Source of the DNA: Streptomyces niger
Lineage (GTDB): Bacteria; Actinomycetota; Actinomycetes; Streptomycetales; Streptomycetaceae
Assembly (NCBI RefSeq): GCF_000718305.1
Contig: NZ_JOFQ01000013.1
Span: 1 to 64,000 of the forward strand
Reading direction: 5' to 3'
DNA length: 64,000 bases
Shown here: one piece after another, positions 35,594 through 44,010 of the stretch
Numbering within the stretch: the stretch's first letter is position 1
How the letters are laid out: each line of letters opens with the position of its first letter
Translations under genes and position numbers: made by a program
The notes under the pieces: model-generated
Databases searched by the model: none
Told to the model about the DNA's origin: nothing
The model's input: only the letters and a program-made list of their open reading frames with translations

Positions 35594-35642
35594 GCCTACG
35601 GGGCGAATCGAACGAGCCCGCTCCCCCACCGGGGGGTTACCC
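35594..35642. repeat. Copy A of a 49-bp dispersed element
   Basis: This block matches 52850-52898 at 39 of 49 positions with no gap. Conserved parts are GCCTACGGGGC at the left end, TCGAAC in the middle and GGGGGTTACCC at the right end, with a C-run/G-run inverted repeat inside. Confidence 0.6.
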
Positions 35643-35698
35643 AGGGGAAGCGCGCCGGAACCGCGTGCGGCCGCCGGTCCTGCAGCCCCGTCGCCGCC

Positions 35699-35761
35699 GT
35701 CACCCCGAAGGCAGCCGTCGTCACCCCGTAGGCAGACGCGGTCACCCCGTATGCAGCCGCA
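35699..35761. repeat. Three tandem 21-bp repeats over the end of the zinc-ribbon gene
   Basis: Units start at 35699, 35720 and 35741, each reading GTCACCCCG(A/T)A(G/T)GCAG(C/A)C followed by three variable bases. The rightmost unit contains the stop codon and last residues of the zinc-ribbon gene; the other two lie beyond the stop and also contain TGA in the same place. Confidence 0.85.
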
Positions 35762-35993
35762 GCGTCCGTACGCCGCCGCCCGTCAGGAGTTCCACGATGC
35801 GTTCGCCGGCCGGCTTGCGGACGGCGGAGCCGCAGTCGGGGCAGGTGAAGGAGTAGAAGGTGGTACGGCGGCTGCCGCCTATCGCGAGCCGCAGCGCGTC
35901 CGAGGCCAGCTCGAAGCGGCCGCGGCAGTCCGGGCAGGCGGCCTTGAAGACCACAGGCGCGGCCGGCGTCGGCACCGTCGTCATCGCACTCAC
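35742..35993 (-). CDS. Small zinc-ribbon protein
   Basis: An 83-residue protein with two CxxC pairs, ACPDCRGRFELA (Cys20, Cys23) and FTCPDCGSAVRKP (Cys51, Cys54), which together make a zinc ribbon. The stretch between them (LRLAIGGSRRTTFYSF) is basic. It has no membrane segment and may bind nucleic acid or a protein partner; the function is unknown. The GTG at 35993 is used, with the ATG three codons later as an alternative. It lies 46 bp after the pafC stop, so it could be the last gene of the pafB-pafC unit. Confidence 0.8.
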   Translation of the reverse strand: MSAMTTVPTPAAPVVFKAACPDCRGRFELASDALRLAIGGSRRTTFYSFTCPDCGSAVRKPAGERIVELLTGGGVRTLRLHTG

Positions 35994-36039
35994 AGCTCCC
36001 CTGCTGTTTCCTCGACTGTCCTGCGCTCCGGGCCGCCGC

Positions 36040-36990
36040 TCAGCCGCCGTACGCGGCGAGCGCCCGGGCCGCCGCGTCCCGCGCGCTGTCCGCCAGCTCC
36101 TGCGGAGCGACGATCCGCCCGTCCCGGCCCAGCCGCAGCGCGAGCCGCCGCAGCGACGCGGGGTCCGGCGTACGGAGGGTGATGCGCAGGCCGCCCTCGG
36201 GCAGCTCCTCGGCGGTGTCGTGTGGGTAGTACTCGGCGACCCAGCGGCCGCCGGGCCCCACCTCGATCACGACCTCCGGGTCCTCCGCGGCCGGCTGGAC
36301 CAGGCCCTCGGACAGGTCCCGCAGCTCGATCGGCGGCGGGTCGGAGGGCGCGTCGAGCAGCTTGATCTCGGCGACCCGGTCCAGCCGGAAGGTGCGGCGC
36401 GCCTCGGAGAGCCGGCACCAGGCCTCGACGTAGGTGTGGCCGATGGTGAAGAGGCGGATGGGGTCGACCTCGCGCTCGGTGAGCTCGTCGCGGGCCGGTG
36501 AGTAGTAGCGCAGCCACAGCCGGCGGCGTTCGGCGATGGCCCGGTCCACGTCGGCGAAGACGCCGCCCTCGGACTCGAAGGTGACGGCGAGGCGGGAGCT
36601 CGCGCCGGCCGCCTCGCCGGCCGCGGCCTCCAGCTTGGCCGTGGCCCGCAGCAGCGCCTGCCGGTCGCCCTCGCGCAGGCCGGGCAGGGTGGCCACGGCG
36701 CGCGCCGCCACCAGCAGCGCGGTCGCCTCGTCGGCGGCCAGCCGCAGCGGCTCGGCCACGTCGTCCGGGTTGTGCCACCAGATGCGGTCGCCGTCGGTGT
36801 CGATGTCCAGCAGGTCGCCGCCGCGGAAGCTCGTACCGCACATGGGCAGCACGTCCAGGTCGGCGATCAGCTCGTCCTCGCTGATGCCGAAGGCCCGGGC
36901 GACGTCGCTGACGTGGGCGCCGGGGCGCTCGCGCAGGTACGTCACCAGGGACAGCATCCGGCGGGTCTGGTCGATGGCGTTCGTCGCCAT
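36040..36990 (-). CDS. pafC: WYL-domain transcriptional regulator PafC
   Basis: A 316-residue protein with an N-terminal helix-turn-helix (DQTRRMLSLVTYLRERPGAH, then VSDVARAFGISEDELIADLD) and a WYL domain (RRRLWLRYYSPARDELTEREVDP, then RTFRLDRVAEIKLLD), ending in a WCX region. With PafB it makes PafBC, the activator of DNA-repair genes after DNA damage in mycobacteria. The gene starts 16 bp after the pafB stop. Synteny pafB-pafC-tatA-tatC-helY is shared with Mycobacterium. Confidence 0.93.
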   Translation of the reverse strand: MATNAIDQTRRMLSLVTYLRERPGAHVSDVARAFGISEDELIADLDVLPMCGTSFRGGDLLDIDTDGDRIWWHNPDDVAEPLRLAADEATALLVAARAVATLPGLREGDRQALLRATAKLEAAAGEAAGASSRLAVTFESEGGVFADVDRAIAERRRLWLRYYSPARDELTEREVDPIRLFTIGHTYVEAWCRLSEARRTFRLDRVAEIKLLDAPSDPPPIELRDLSEGLVQPAAEDPEVVIEVGPGGRWVAEYYPHDTAEELPEGGLRITLRTPDPASLRRLALRLGRDGRIVAPQELADSARDAAARALAAYGG

Positions 36991-37006
36991 GATGTGGTCG
37001 TTCCCC

Positions 37007-38005
37007 TCAGCCCTTGGCCACGGCGCGCAGCCGGTCCACGACGTCGGCCCGCAGCTCGGCCGGTTCCAGCACGACCACGTCCGGGCCGAGCTCCACCAGC
37101 CAGGCGTCCAGCCCGTGCCCGTACGGGATCTCCAGTTCGTCCCAGCCCTCGCCCGCCGCGCGCACGGACAGCGCGCGGGCGCGCAGCGGGTAGCCGTGAT
37201 CGGCGCGCAGCTTGATACGGGCGGTGCCGGTGGCGGTCTCGCCCGCCCAGCTCTCCACCGTCTCCCGTACGGTCACGTGGTCGGGCACCTCGGCGGTGAA
37301 CTTTCCGGCGCGCGAGCGGACCTTGCCGGTGATGCGGGAGAGCCGGAAGACCCGTTCGGCCTTGCGGTCGCGGTCCCAGCCGGCCAGGTACCAGTGGCCG
37401 CGCCAGCACTCCAGGATCCAGGGTTCCACCTGGCGCTGCTCGGGCCGCGCCGCGTTGCCCTTGCGGTAGTCGAAGACGACCGGCCGGCGGTCCCGGCAGG
37501 CCAGCATCAGTGGTTCGAAGGCCGCCTCGTGGGCGGGGATGCGGGGCTCCAGGGCGCTGTGCGGCTGCGCCGGGTCGTACGGGCCCTCGTCCTCCGACGC
37601 CAGCGGCATGCCGGCCGCGCGCAGCTTCTGGAGCGCGCCGCTGGCCGCGCCGGCCAGCCGGGCCTGCTGCCAGATCTTCGCGGCCAGGCCCAGGGCCGCG
37701 GCCTCCTCGGCGTCCAGCGTGATCGGCGGGAGGCGGTTGGAGTCCCGGCGGGCGAGGTAGCCGGTGTCGCCGTCCAGACCCTCGACGGTCTCGATGACCA
37801 TGCCGAGCTCACGCAGGTCGTCCTTGTCCCGCTCGAACATGCGGTTGAACGCTTCGTCGCCCGCGCCCGCCACGGTGTCCCCCGGGCCGAACGCCTCGAC
37901 GTACGCCTCGATGGATCCGCGCAACTCCCGCTTGGTGAGCGGGCGCCGGGTCCCCAGCAGGCACAGCGCCAGGTTCATCAGCCGCTCGGCCTTGGCAATG
38001 GCCAT
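37007..38005 (-). CDS. pafB: WYL-domain transcriptional regulator PafB
   Basis: A 332-residue paralogue of PafC. The N-terminal winged helix contains KAERLMNLALCLLGTRRPLT and FERDKDDLRELGMVIE; the WYL domain contains RDRRPVVFDYRKGNAARPEQRQVEPW and the signature WHWYLAGWDRDR-like GHWYLAGWD. Its role is the same PafBC activator. The ATG at 38005 follows AAAGGG. A terminator-like hairpin upstream (38069-38102) separates it from the FKBP gene, so pafBC probably has its own promoter, unlike the pafABC operon of mycobacteria. Confidence 0.93.
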   Translation of the reverse strand: MAIAKAERLMNLALCLLGTRRPLTKRELRGSIEAYVEAFGPGDTVAGAGDEAFNRMFERDKDDLRELGMVIETVEGLDGDTGYLARRDSNRLPPITLDAEEAAALGLAAKIWQQARLAGAASGALQKLRAAGMPLASEDEGPYDPAQPHSALEPRIPAHEAAFEPLMLACRDRRPVVFDYRKGNAARPEQRQVEPWILECWRGHWYLAGWDRDRKAERVFRLSRITGKVRSRAGKFTAEVPDHVTVRETVESWAGETATGTARIKLRADHGYPLRARALSVRAAGEGWDELEIPYGHGLDAWLVELGPDVVVLEPAELRADVVDRLRAVAKG

Positions 38006-38068
38006 CGACGCCCTTTCTCTAGCTCTCGACCGATGACCGTACCGCTACCGCGAGCCGCTTCAAAAGCC

Positions 38069-38102
38069 GAGGGCCCATACCCCCGAGGGGGCATGGGCCC
38101 TC
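38069..38102 (-). terminator. Intrinsic terminator after the FKBP gene
   Basis: Left arm 38069-38084 and right arm 38087-38102 form a 16-bp stem with one mismatch. On the minus strand it is followed by a CTTTTG run, giving a good intrinsic terminator. Confidence 0.78.
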
Positions 38103-38221
38103 ACTGCTCGCGCCACGCGCCGGGCCGGCGCCGCGAAAGGACGTGACCGGCGGCCGGACACGGTGTCCGCGTGGCCGAAGATCAACGCCGGACCGGGCTC
38201 AGCCGGCTCCGGCGTCGCGTC

Positions 38222-38596
38222 TCAGACCGAGACCAGGTCGCAGACGAAGATCAGCGTCTCGCCCGGGGCGATGCGGCCGCCACCGGCGCCACGGTCGCCG
38301 TACGCGAGGTGCGCGGGGATGGTCAGCCGGCGGCGACCGCCGACCTTCATGCCCTGCACGCCCTGGTCCCAGCCCGCGATGACCTGGCCGGCGCCCAGCT
38401 GGAACTGCAGCGGCTTGCCGCGGTTCCAGCTCGCGTCGAACTCCTCACCGGTGCTGAAGGAGACGCCGACGTAGTGGACGGAGACGGTGTCCCCCGCCTT
38501 GGCGACCGGCCCGTCACCCTCCCACAGGTCCACGATCTCCAGATCGGTGGGTACGGGACCCTCCGGGAAGTCGATCTCGGGCTTGTCGATGCTCAC
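38222..38596 (-). CDS. FKBP-type peptidyl-prolyl isomerase (cytoplasmic)
   Basis: A 124-residue single-domain FKBP. It shows VSVHYVGVSFSTGEEFDASW, the active-site GQVIAGWDQGVQGMKVGGRR and IPAHLAYGDRGAGGG before the last strand. No signal peptide, so it acts in the cytoplasm as a folding helper. The GTG at 38596 follows AGGAG. It is followed by an intrinsic terminator. Two FKBP genes are inserted here between pafA and pafB, a Streptomyces-type arrangement that mycobacteria lack. Confidence 0.93.
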   Translation of the reverse strand: MSIDKPEIDFPEGPVPTDLEIVDLWEGDGPVAKAGDTVSVHYVGVSFSTGEEFDASWNRGKPLQFQLGAGQVIAGWDQGVQGMKVGGRRRLTIPAHLAYGDRGAGGGRIAPGETLIFVCDLVSV

Positions 38597-38695
38597 GTAT
38601 GTGCTCCTACGAACGAATCGTTCTACAACGCGGAACAGTCTCGCAGATCACGGCGGAACGATCACCGCGGCAGGCTGCCGTTCGCCCCGACGGCC

Positions 38696-39673
38696 TCAGA
38701 ACGTGCCGAGGATGTCCACCGCGAAGACCAGGGTGTTCTTCGACAGCCCGGACTGCGGGTTGGCACCGTAGGCGTCCTTCGGCGGGGCGACGATCAGGAC
38801 ACGGTCGCCGACGTGCTTGCCGACCAGCGTCTTGTCCCAGCCGGGGATGACACCGTTCGTACCGATCTGGAAGGCCGTCGCGCCACCGTGGTCCCAGGAG
38901 GAGTCGAACTTCTTGCCGTCCTCCCACTTCACGCCGGTGTACTGCGCGATCAGGCCCTTGCCGGCCTCGACCTTCGGGCCGTCGCCCTTGATGAGGACCT
39001 GCTCCTTCGTCTCCTTCGGCGGCTTCTGCCCCTTCGGGACGGTGATCGTGGCGGCCTTCTTCCCCTCGGCCTTCACCTCGGGCATACCGGCCTCCGGCGC
39101 CGCCTGCTCGCCCTTGGCCGTCGCCTGCTTGTCCGCCTTCTTCGCGGCCGTCACGTCGACGACCCAGACCAGTCCGTCCTCCGGCTTGATCCCGCCGTTG
39201 GGCTTCAGCTGGTCCCCGACCAGCGCCTTGGCAGTGCCCTCGATCTCGAAGCGGGTGCCGACCTTCTTCCCCAGCACCTCTTGCGCCACCCGCGGCACCG
39301 GCAGCTGCTGAGTGGGCTGGCCGGCCTCGCTCACGGACTGCGAGCGCGGCGCGTCCGCCTTCGCACCCGGCTGCTTCGTCCAGCTGCTGCCCAGCGCCTG
39401 GCCCTTCGTCGTCTGCCCGACGAAGTCCAGCCGGACGAAGTCACCCTTGGCGACGGTCGCGCCCGTCCCCTTGTGGAGGGTCTTCACGACCGCCTTGTCC
39501 GGCGCCTTGGCCTCCTTGTCGACCTTGATCTTGGGCTGCTCGCCGGCCTTGCCCTCCACCGAAGCGACGCTCGCGGCGGAGTCGTCGTCGGACCCGCACG
39601 CGGCGGTGAACAACAGGACGGGCACGGCGATCGCCGCGGCCGCGGCACGGCGGGTGTTCTTCGTGAGCTTCAT
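38696..39673 (-). CDS. Two-domain FKBP-type isomerase lipoprotein
   Basis: A 325-residue lipoprotein. The signal peptide ends in the lipobox LLFTAAC with Cys26. Two FKBP-like domains follow: a divergent one (about 60-176, VRLDFVGQTTKGQALGSSW) and a more canonical one (about 225-325, LIAQYTGVKWEDGKKFDSSW, then VIPGWDKTLVGKHVGDRVL). It would assist folding of exported proteins at the outer face of the membrane. It is 99 bp upstream of the cytoplasmic FKBP gene and likely co-transcribed with it. Confidence 0.92.
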   Translation of the reverse strand: MKLTKNTRRAAAAAIAVPVLLFTAACGSDDDSAASVASVEGKAGEQPKIKVDKEAKAPDKAVVKTLHKGTGATVAKGDFVRLDFVGQTTKGQALGSSWTKQPGAKADAPRSQSVSEAGQPTQQLPVPRVAQEVLGKKVGTRFEIEGTAKALVGDQLKPNGGIKPEDGLVWVVDVTAAKKADKQATAKGEQAAPEAGMPEVKAEGKKAATITVPKGQKPPKETKEQVLIKGDGPKVEAGKGLIAQYTGVKWEDGKKFDSSWDHGGATAFQIGTNGVIPGWDKTLVGKHVGDRVLIVAPPKDAYGANPQSGLSKNTLVFAVDILGTF

Positions 39674-39775
39674 CAGTCCAACTCGGGCTAGAGGGGTGGG
39701 TGGGCAATGCCCGCCACTCTACGACCTGAACCCCGCCCCGCCACGAGCCGAACACCACCGCTTTTCCAGAGACAA

Positions 39776-39820
39776 CACGGCGGTGTGCACCGGCGCAAAG
39801 GCCGTTGACACACCGCCGTG
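39776..39820. terminator. Hairpin after pafA
   Basis: CACGGCGGTGTG (39776-39787) and CACACCGCCGTG (39809-39820) form a perfect 12-bp stem with a 21-base loop, 15 bases past the pafA stop on the minus strand. Confidence 0.72.
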
Positions 39821-39834
39821 GCGCGGGGAACCGG

Positions 39835-41196
39835 TCACATTCCCGCGATGAGCTTCTCCACCCGGTCGTCCACCGACCGGAACGGATCCTTGCACAGCAC
39901 CGTACGCTGCGCCTGGTCATTGAGCTTGAGATGCACCCAGTCGACCGTGAAGTCCCTGCGCTGTTCCTGTGCCCGGCGAATGAAATCGCCGCGCAGCCTG
40001 GCCCGCGTCGTCTGCGGCGGCACGGACTTGCCCTCGAAGATCTTCAGATCGTTGCACACCCGCGCCGCCTGGCCCTTTTTCTCCAGGAGGTAGTACAGCC
40101 CGCGGCGGCGGTGGATGTCGTGGTACGCGAGGTCTATCTGCGCGACCCTCGGGTGCGACATCGTGATGTTGTTCTTGGCGCGGTAACGGTCGATCAGCTG
40201 GTACTTCATCACCCAGTCGATCTCGGTCGCGACCCGGTCCAGCTGCTCGTCCCGGATCGCCTCCAGCGTGCGGCCCCACAGCTCCAGGACCCGCTCCACC
40301 GTGCCCGTACGGATGCCGCGGCGGTCGCAGAAGTCCACCGCCTTCTCGTAGTACTCCTGCTGGACTTCCAGCGCCGAGGCCTCCCGGCCGCTGGCCAGCC
40401 GCACCTTGCGCTGACCGGTGATGTCGTGACTGACCTCGCGGATCGCCCGGATCGGGTTCTCCAGCGTCAGGTCCCGCATCACCGTGCCCGCCTCGATCAT
40501 GCGCAGCACGAGGTCGGTGGCGCCGACCTTCAGCAGCATGGTCGTCTCGGACATGTTGGAGTCACCCACGATGACGTGCAGGCGGCGGTAGCGCTCGGCG
40601 TCCGCGTGCGGCTCGTCGCGGGTGTTGATGATCGGCCGGGACCGGGTCGTCGCGGACGAGACCCCTTCCCAGATGTGTTCGGCACGCTGGCTGACGCAGT
40701 ACACCGCGCCGCGCGGCGTCTGCAGCACCTTTCCGGCACCGCACAGCAGCTGACGGGTCACCAGGAACGGAATGAGGATGTCCGCGAGCCTGGAGAACTC
40801 CCCGTGCCGGGCCACGAGGTAGTTCTCGTGACAGCCGTAGGAGTTTCCCGCCGAATCGGTGTTGTTCTTGAAGAGATAGACGTCTCCGGCGATTCCCTCC
40901 TCGTGCAGGCGGCGTTCGGCGTCGACGAGCAGGCCTTCGAGAATGCGCTCGCCGGCCTTGTCATGCGTGACCAGTTCGGTCACGTTGTCGCACTCGGGAG
41001 TTGCGTATTCCGGGTGCGATCCCACGTCCAAGTACAGGCGGGCACCGTTCCGCAGGAAGACATTGCTGCTGCGGCCCCATGACACGACACGGCGGAAGAG
41101 GTACCGCGCCACTTCGTCGGGAGACAGGCGGCGCTGTCCCCTGAACGTACACGTGACGCCGTACTCGTTCTCCAGCCCGAAAATGCGGCGGTCCAT
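39835..41196 (-). CDS. pafA: Pup-protein ligase PafA
   Basis: A 453-residue ligase related to glutamine synthetase and gamma-glutamyl-cysteine ligase. It joins the C-terminal glutamate of Pup to substrate lysines using ATP. Visible: Glu9 in FGLENEYG (magnesium site), catalytic base Asp57 in [14 protein letters not shown], the nucleotide loop in [20 protein letters not shown], and [26 protein letters not shown]. Length and residue numbering match mycobacterial PafA. Its start lies nine bases after the MFS stop, so the two are co-transcribed. It is followed by a hairpin terminator. Confidence 0.96.
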   Translation of the reverse strand: MDRRIFGLENEYGVTCTFRGQRRLSPDEVARYLFRRVVSWGRSSNVFLRNGARLYLDVGSHPEYATPECDNVTELVTHDKAGERILEGLLVDAERRLHEEGIAGDVYLFKNNTDSAGNSYGCHENYLVARHGEFSRLADILIPFLVTRQLLCGAGKVLQTPRGAVYCVSQRAEHIWEGVSSATTRSRPIINTRDEPHADAERYRRLHVIVGDSNMSETTMLLKVGATDLVLRMIEAGTVMRDLTLENPIRAIREVSHDITGQRKVRLASGREASALEVQQEYYEKAVDFCDRRGIRTGTVERVLELWGRTLEAIRDEQLDRVATEIDWVMKYQLIDRYRAKNNITMSHPRVAQIDLAYHDIHRRRGLYYLLEKKGQAARVCNDLKIFEGKSVPPQTTRARLRGDFIRRAQEQRRDFTVDWVHLKLNDQAQRTVLCKDPFRSVDDRVEKLIAGM

Positions 41197-41205
41197 GACT
41201 GAACA

Positions 41206-42486
41206 TTACGCCTGATGGCCAGCTCTGAAACCGGGTTCGGCGGCACCGTTCCGATCATTTTCCGCCGGGCCGCCGGCAACCGGCGCCCCGCCGCCCTCAC
41301 CCGTACGGATCCCGGACGGCAGCAGAAAACGCCGCGCGGCCACCATCACCGCCAGCGCGGCCACACCACCGCCGCCCGCGACCGCGAAACCCGCCGCCGC
41401 GCCGCCCAGCTCCACCGCCGGGCCCACTACGGACGTACCCACCGCGGCCCCCACGCCGAACGTCGTGACCAGCCACGAGAACGCCTCCGTCACCGTGCCC
41501 CGCGGCGCGTGCCGGTCCACCACGATGAACGCGCACGCCAACGCCGGCGCCAGGAACACCCCCGCGAGCCCCGTCAGCGCGGTCATCCCGACCACCCCCG
41601 GCACCAGCGACAACGGCAGATAGCCCAGCGCCAGCAGCCCGATCAGCACCCGCAGCCGGCGCTCCGGCTCCCCCGGCCACTCCCGCGCCCCGTACACCAC
41701 ACCGCCGACCAGCGCCCCCGCACCCAGCGCCGACAGCAGATAGCTGGAGACCATCCCGCCGCCGTGCGTGTCGGCGTACGCCACCGCCGCCACCGCGATC
41801 GACCCCAGCGCCAGGCCCACGAAGAAGAACGACCCGATGAGGACGAGCATCCCGGACGAGCGCAGCGCCCCCAGCCAGTGCGCCTCACGCGGCGCGCTGC
41901 GCCACTCGCGGGACGGCGGCGAGACCACCACCGACAGCGCGCCCACCACCCCGAGTACGTTGATGACCAGCAGCGCGACCCGTTCGGACCAGGCCGCGAC
42001 GCTCAGCGTCACCAACAGCGGGCCGACCGCGAACATGACCTCCTGCGCCACCGCGTCCAGCGCGTACGCCGCGTGCACCCGCTCCGGCCGCTTCAGCACC
42101 CCGGGCCACAGCGCCCGCAGTCCGCCCTCCAGCGGCGGCGTGAAGAGGCCGGCGACCACCATCGCCGCGTACGCCGTCCACAGCGGCTCGATGCCGACGG
42201 CGGCCAGCAGAACCATGCCCAGCGCCGACAGGACGGCCGAGGGCAGCATGACCCGCGGCTGGCCCCACAGGTCCACCGCGCGGCCCAGCAGCGGCTGTCC
42301 TACGGCCGTACAGAGGCCGTACACGGCCGACAGCGCCCCCGCCAGGGCGTAACTGCCGCCCTCGGCCCGGGTGAAGAGCACCACCGCCAGCGCCGCCGTG
42401 GCGTTCGGCAGCCGTCCGACCAACGTGCCGACCAGCAGCCGCGCCGCGTGGCGCGTCCTGAGCAGCTCCGCGTATCCCGCGGCCAT
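41206..42486 (-). CDS. Major facilitator superfamily transporter
   Basis: A 426-residue protein with 12 predicted helices. The first half carries LLGRAVDLWGQPRVMLPSAV, an MFS motif A-like loop, and the second half RHAPRGTVTEAFSWLVTTFG. It resembles drug or metabolite exporters; the substrate is unknown. It stands directly in front of pafA (nine-base gap), which means that the promoter serving pafA lies upstream of this gene unless an internal one exists. It is divergent from a LacI-family gene, with a repeat array between them. Confidence 0.87.
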   Translation of the reverse strand: MAAGYAELLRTRHAARLLVGTLVGRLPNATAALAVVLFTRAEGGSYALAGALSAVYGLCTAVGQPLLGRAVDLWGQPRVMLPSAVLSALGMVLLAAVGIEPLWTAYAAMVVAGLFTPPLEGGLRALWPGVLKRPERVHAAYALDAVAQEVMFAVGPLLVTLSVAAWSERVALLVINVLGVVGALSVVVSPPSREWRSAPREAHWLGALRSSGMLVLIGSFFFVGLALGSIAVAAVAYADTHGGGMVSSYLLSALGAGALVGGVVYGAREWPGEPERRLRVLIGLLALGYLPLSLVPGVVGMTALTGLAGVFLAPALACAFIVVDRHAPRGTVTEAFSWLVTTFGVGAAVGTSVVGPAVELGGAAAGFAVAGGGGVAALAVMVAARRFLLPSGIRTGEGGGAPVAGGPAENDRNGAAEPGFRAGHQA

Positions 42487-42542
42487 ACCCGCCCCTCTCC
42501 GCCGGCCGTCCGGGCCGGGAGCCGTCCGGTGGACGTTTCAGT

Positions 42543-42554
42543 GTTACGTATAAC
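42543..42554. promoter_or_regulatory. Candidate operator in the MFS/LacI intergenic region
   Basis: GTTA-CGTA-TAAC is a short inverted repeat 57 bp from the MFS start. It is flanked by ACGTGAC and CATACGTACCATGG, other partly symmetric bits, and could be bound by the LacI-type regulator encoded next door. Confidence 0.35.
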
Positions 42555-42590
42555 GTGACCCGCCATACGTACCATGGCAGCTGACCGCGG

Positions 42591-42710
42591 GTCCACCGCG
42601 CACACGACAACAGCACACAGGACCACCGCGCACACCACAACAGCACGCGGGACCACCGCGCACACCACAACAGCACGCGGATCCACCGCGCACACCACAA
42701 CAGCACCGCC
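42591..42710. repeat. Four tandem 30-bp repeats upstream of the lacI-type gene
   Basis: Units begin at 42591, 42621, 42651 and 42681. Copies two and three are identical; the shared core is CCACCGCGCACACCACAACA. Thirty base pairs is close to three helical turns, so any protein bound to the units would sit on one face of the DNA. Confidence 0.9.
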
Positions 42711-42731
42711 GCACGAAGGGCAGCCACACCA

Positions 42732-43880
42732 GTGACCGAACAGGGGGCGGCGGCAGACGACACCGGAACGCCGGACACGGCGACGCGCGGCACGGCGACG
42801 CCCGGCACCGGAACGCACGCGCCGGCCGGCACCGACCGCGCCACCCACCAGGCGGCGGCCGACGCACCCCGCGTCACCAGCAAGGACGTGGCGCGGGCCG
42901 CCGGCGTCTCGCAGGCCGCCGTCTCCCTCGTCCTCGGCGACAAATGGCGCGGCCGGGTCTCCACGGCCAAGGCCGACGCCGTCCGCACCGCAGCACGCGA
43001 ACTCGGCTACCGCCCCAACCTCGCGGCCCGCAGCCTCCGCCTCGGCCGCACCCGCACAGCACTGCTCGTCGTCCCCGCGCTCACCACCGAATTCTTCGCC
43101 CGCGTCTACACCGGCGCCGCCCGCATCGCCGCCGACACCGGCTTCGGCCTCGTGCTCTACCCCTCCCCCGAGGGAATCGGCCCGGCCCGCGACCCCTTCG
43201 ACTCGGCCCGCGCCACCCTCGACGGCGTCATCGCCTCCTCCATGGCCGCCGACGCGCTGACCGCCCTCTACGGCGAGGGCCTCCCCCTGGTCATGCTGGA
43301 CAGCGACCCCCACAGCACCCCGGCCGCCGCCACCGTCAACCTCGACATCGCCCACGGCGCCCGCCTCGCCGCCCACCACCTGCTCGACCTCGGCCACCGC
43401 CGGCTCACCCACCTCGCCGCCGCCGTCGACTCCTGGACCTTCCACCTCCGCGCCCGCGCGCTCGCCGACACCGTGGCCGCCGTATCCGGCGCCACCCTGG
43501 CGGTACAGGCCGCACCGCTCAGCGTCGACGCCGGACTGCACGCAGCGCACGCCGCACTGACCGCCCCCGGCCCCCGCCCCACCGCACTCGTCTGCGACGA
43601 CGACCTCCTCGCCGCCGGCGCCTGCAAAGCCGCCCGCCGCCTCGGCCTGCGCGTCCCCGAAGACGTCTCCGTCACCGGCTTCGACGACCTCGCCCTCGCC
43701 ACCGCCGTCGAACCCGAGCTGACGACCGTACGACTGCCCGCCGAGGAATTCGGCGCCGCCGGCATGCGCGCCCTCATCGACGTCCTGGCCGGCCGGCCAC
43801 CCGCCGCGCCCACCACCCTCCCCGTCGAACTGGTCACCCGCGGCTCCACCGCCCCGCCCCCGGCGGAGCCACGCCCCTGA
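42732..43880 (+). CDS. LacI-family transcriptional regulator
   Basis: A 382-residue LacI regulator. A Thr/Ala/Gly-rich extension of about 46 residues (DTATRGTATPGTGTHAPAG) precedes the helix-turn-helix VTSKDVARAAGVSQAAVSLV and hinge NLAARSLRLGRT. The periplasmic-binding-like core follows, with VLGVASS-type GVIASSM and CDDDLLAAGACKAARRLGLR and the FDDLALA motif. The GTG at 42732 lies 21 bp after a 30-bp repeat array; no later start precedes the DNA-binding domain. It is divergent from the MFS-pafA unit, so it may control those genes. The effector is unknown. Confidence 0.88.
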   Translation: MTEQGAAADDTGTPDTATRGTATPGTGTHAPAGTDRATHQAAADAPRVTSKDVARAAGVSQAAVSLVLGDKWRGRVSTAKADAVRTAARELGYRPNLAARSLRLGRTRTALLVVPALTTEFFARVYTGAARIAADTGFGLVLYPSPEGIGPARDPFDSARATLDGVIASSMAADALTALYGEGLPLVMLDSDPHSTPAAATVNLDIAHGARLAAHHLLDLGHRRLTHLAAAVDSWTFHLRARALADTVAAVSGATLAVQAAPLSVDAGLHAAHAALTAPGPRPTALVCDDDLLAAGACKAARRLGLRVPEDVSVTGFDDLALATAVEPELTTVRLPAEEFGAAGMRALIDVLAGRPPAAPTTLPVELVTRGSTAPPPAEPRP

Positions 43881-43940
43881 AACGCCGCGTCGCCCCGGCG
43901 GGCGGTGACCCACCGGGGCGACGCGGAACGTACCGGAGCC

Positions 43941-44010
43941 GGAGCTCACTCCTCGGACTCGGAACTCACTCCTCGGACTCGGAGCCCTCCTCGGACTCGC
44001 CCTCGGACTC
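43941..44010. repeat. Tandem 20-bp repeats spanning the end of prcA
   Basis: Full units lie at 43941-43960 and 43961-43980 (GGA(G/A)CTCACTCCTCGGACTC). Shorter units continue to 44010 inside the gene and encode the Glu/Ser tail. The prcA stop (43966-43968) is in one full unit, and the unit beyond it repeats the tail and stop. Confidence 0.85.
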
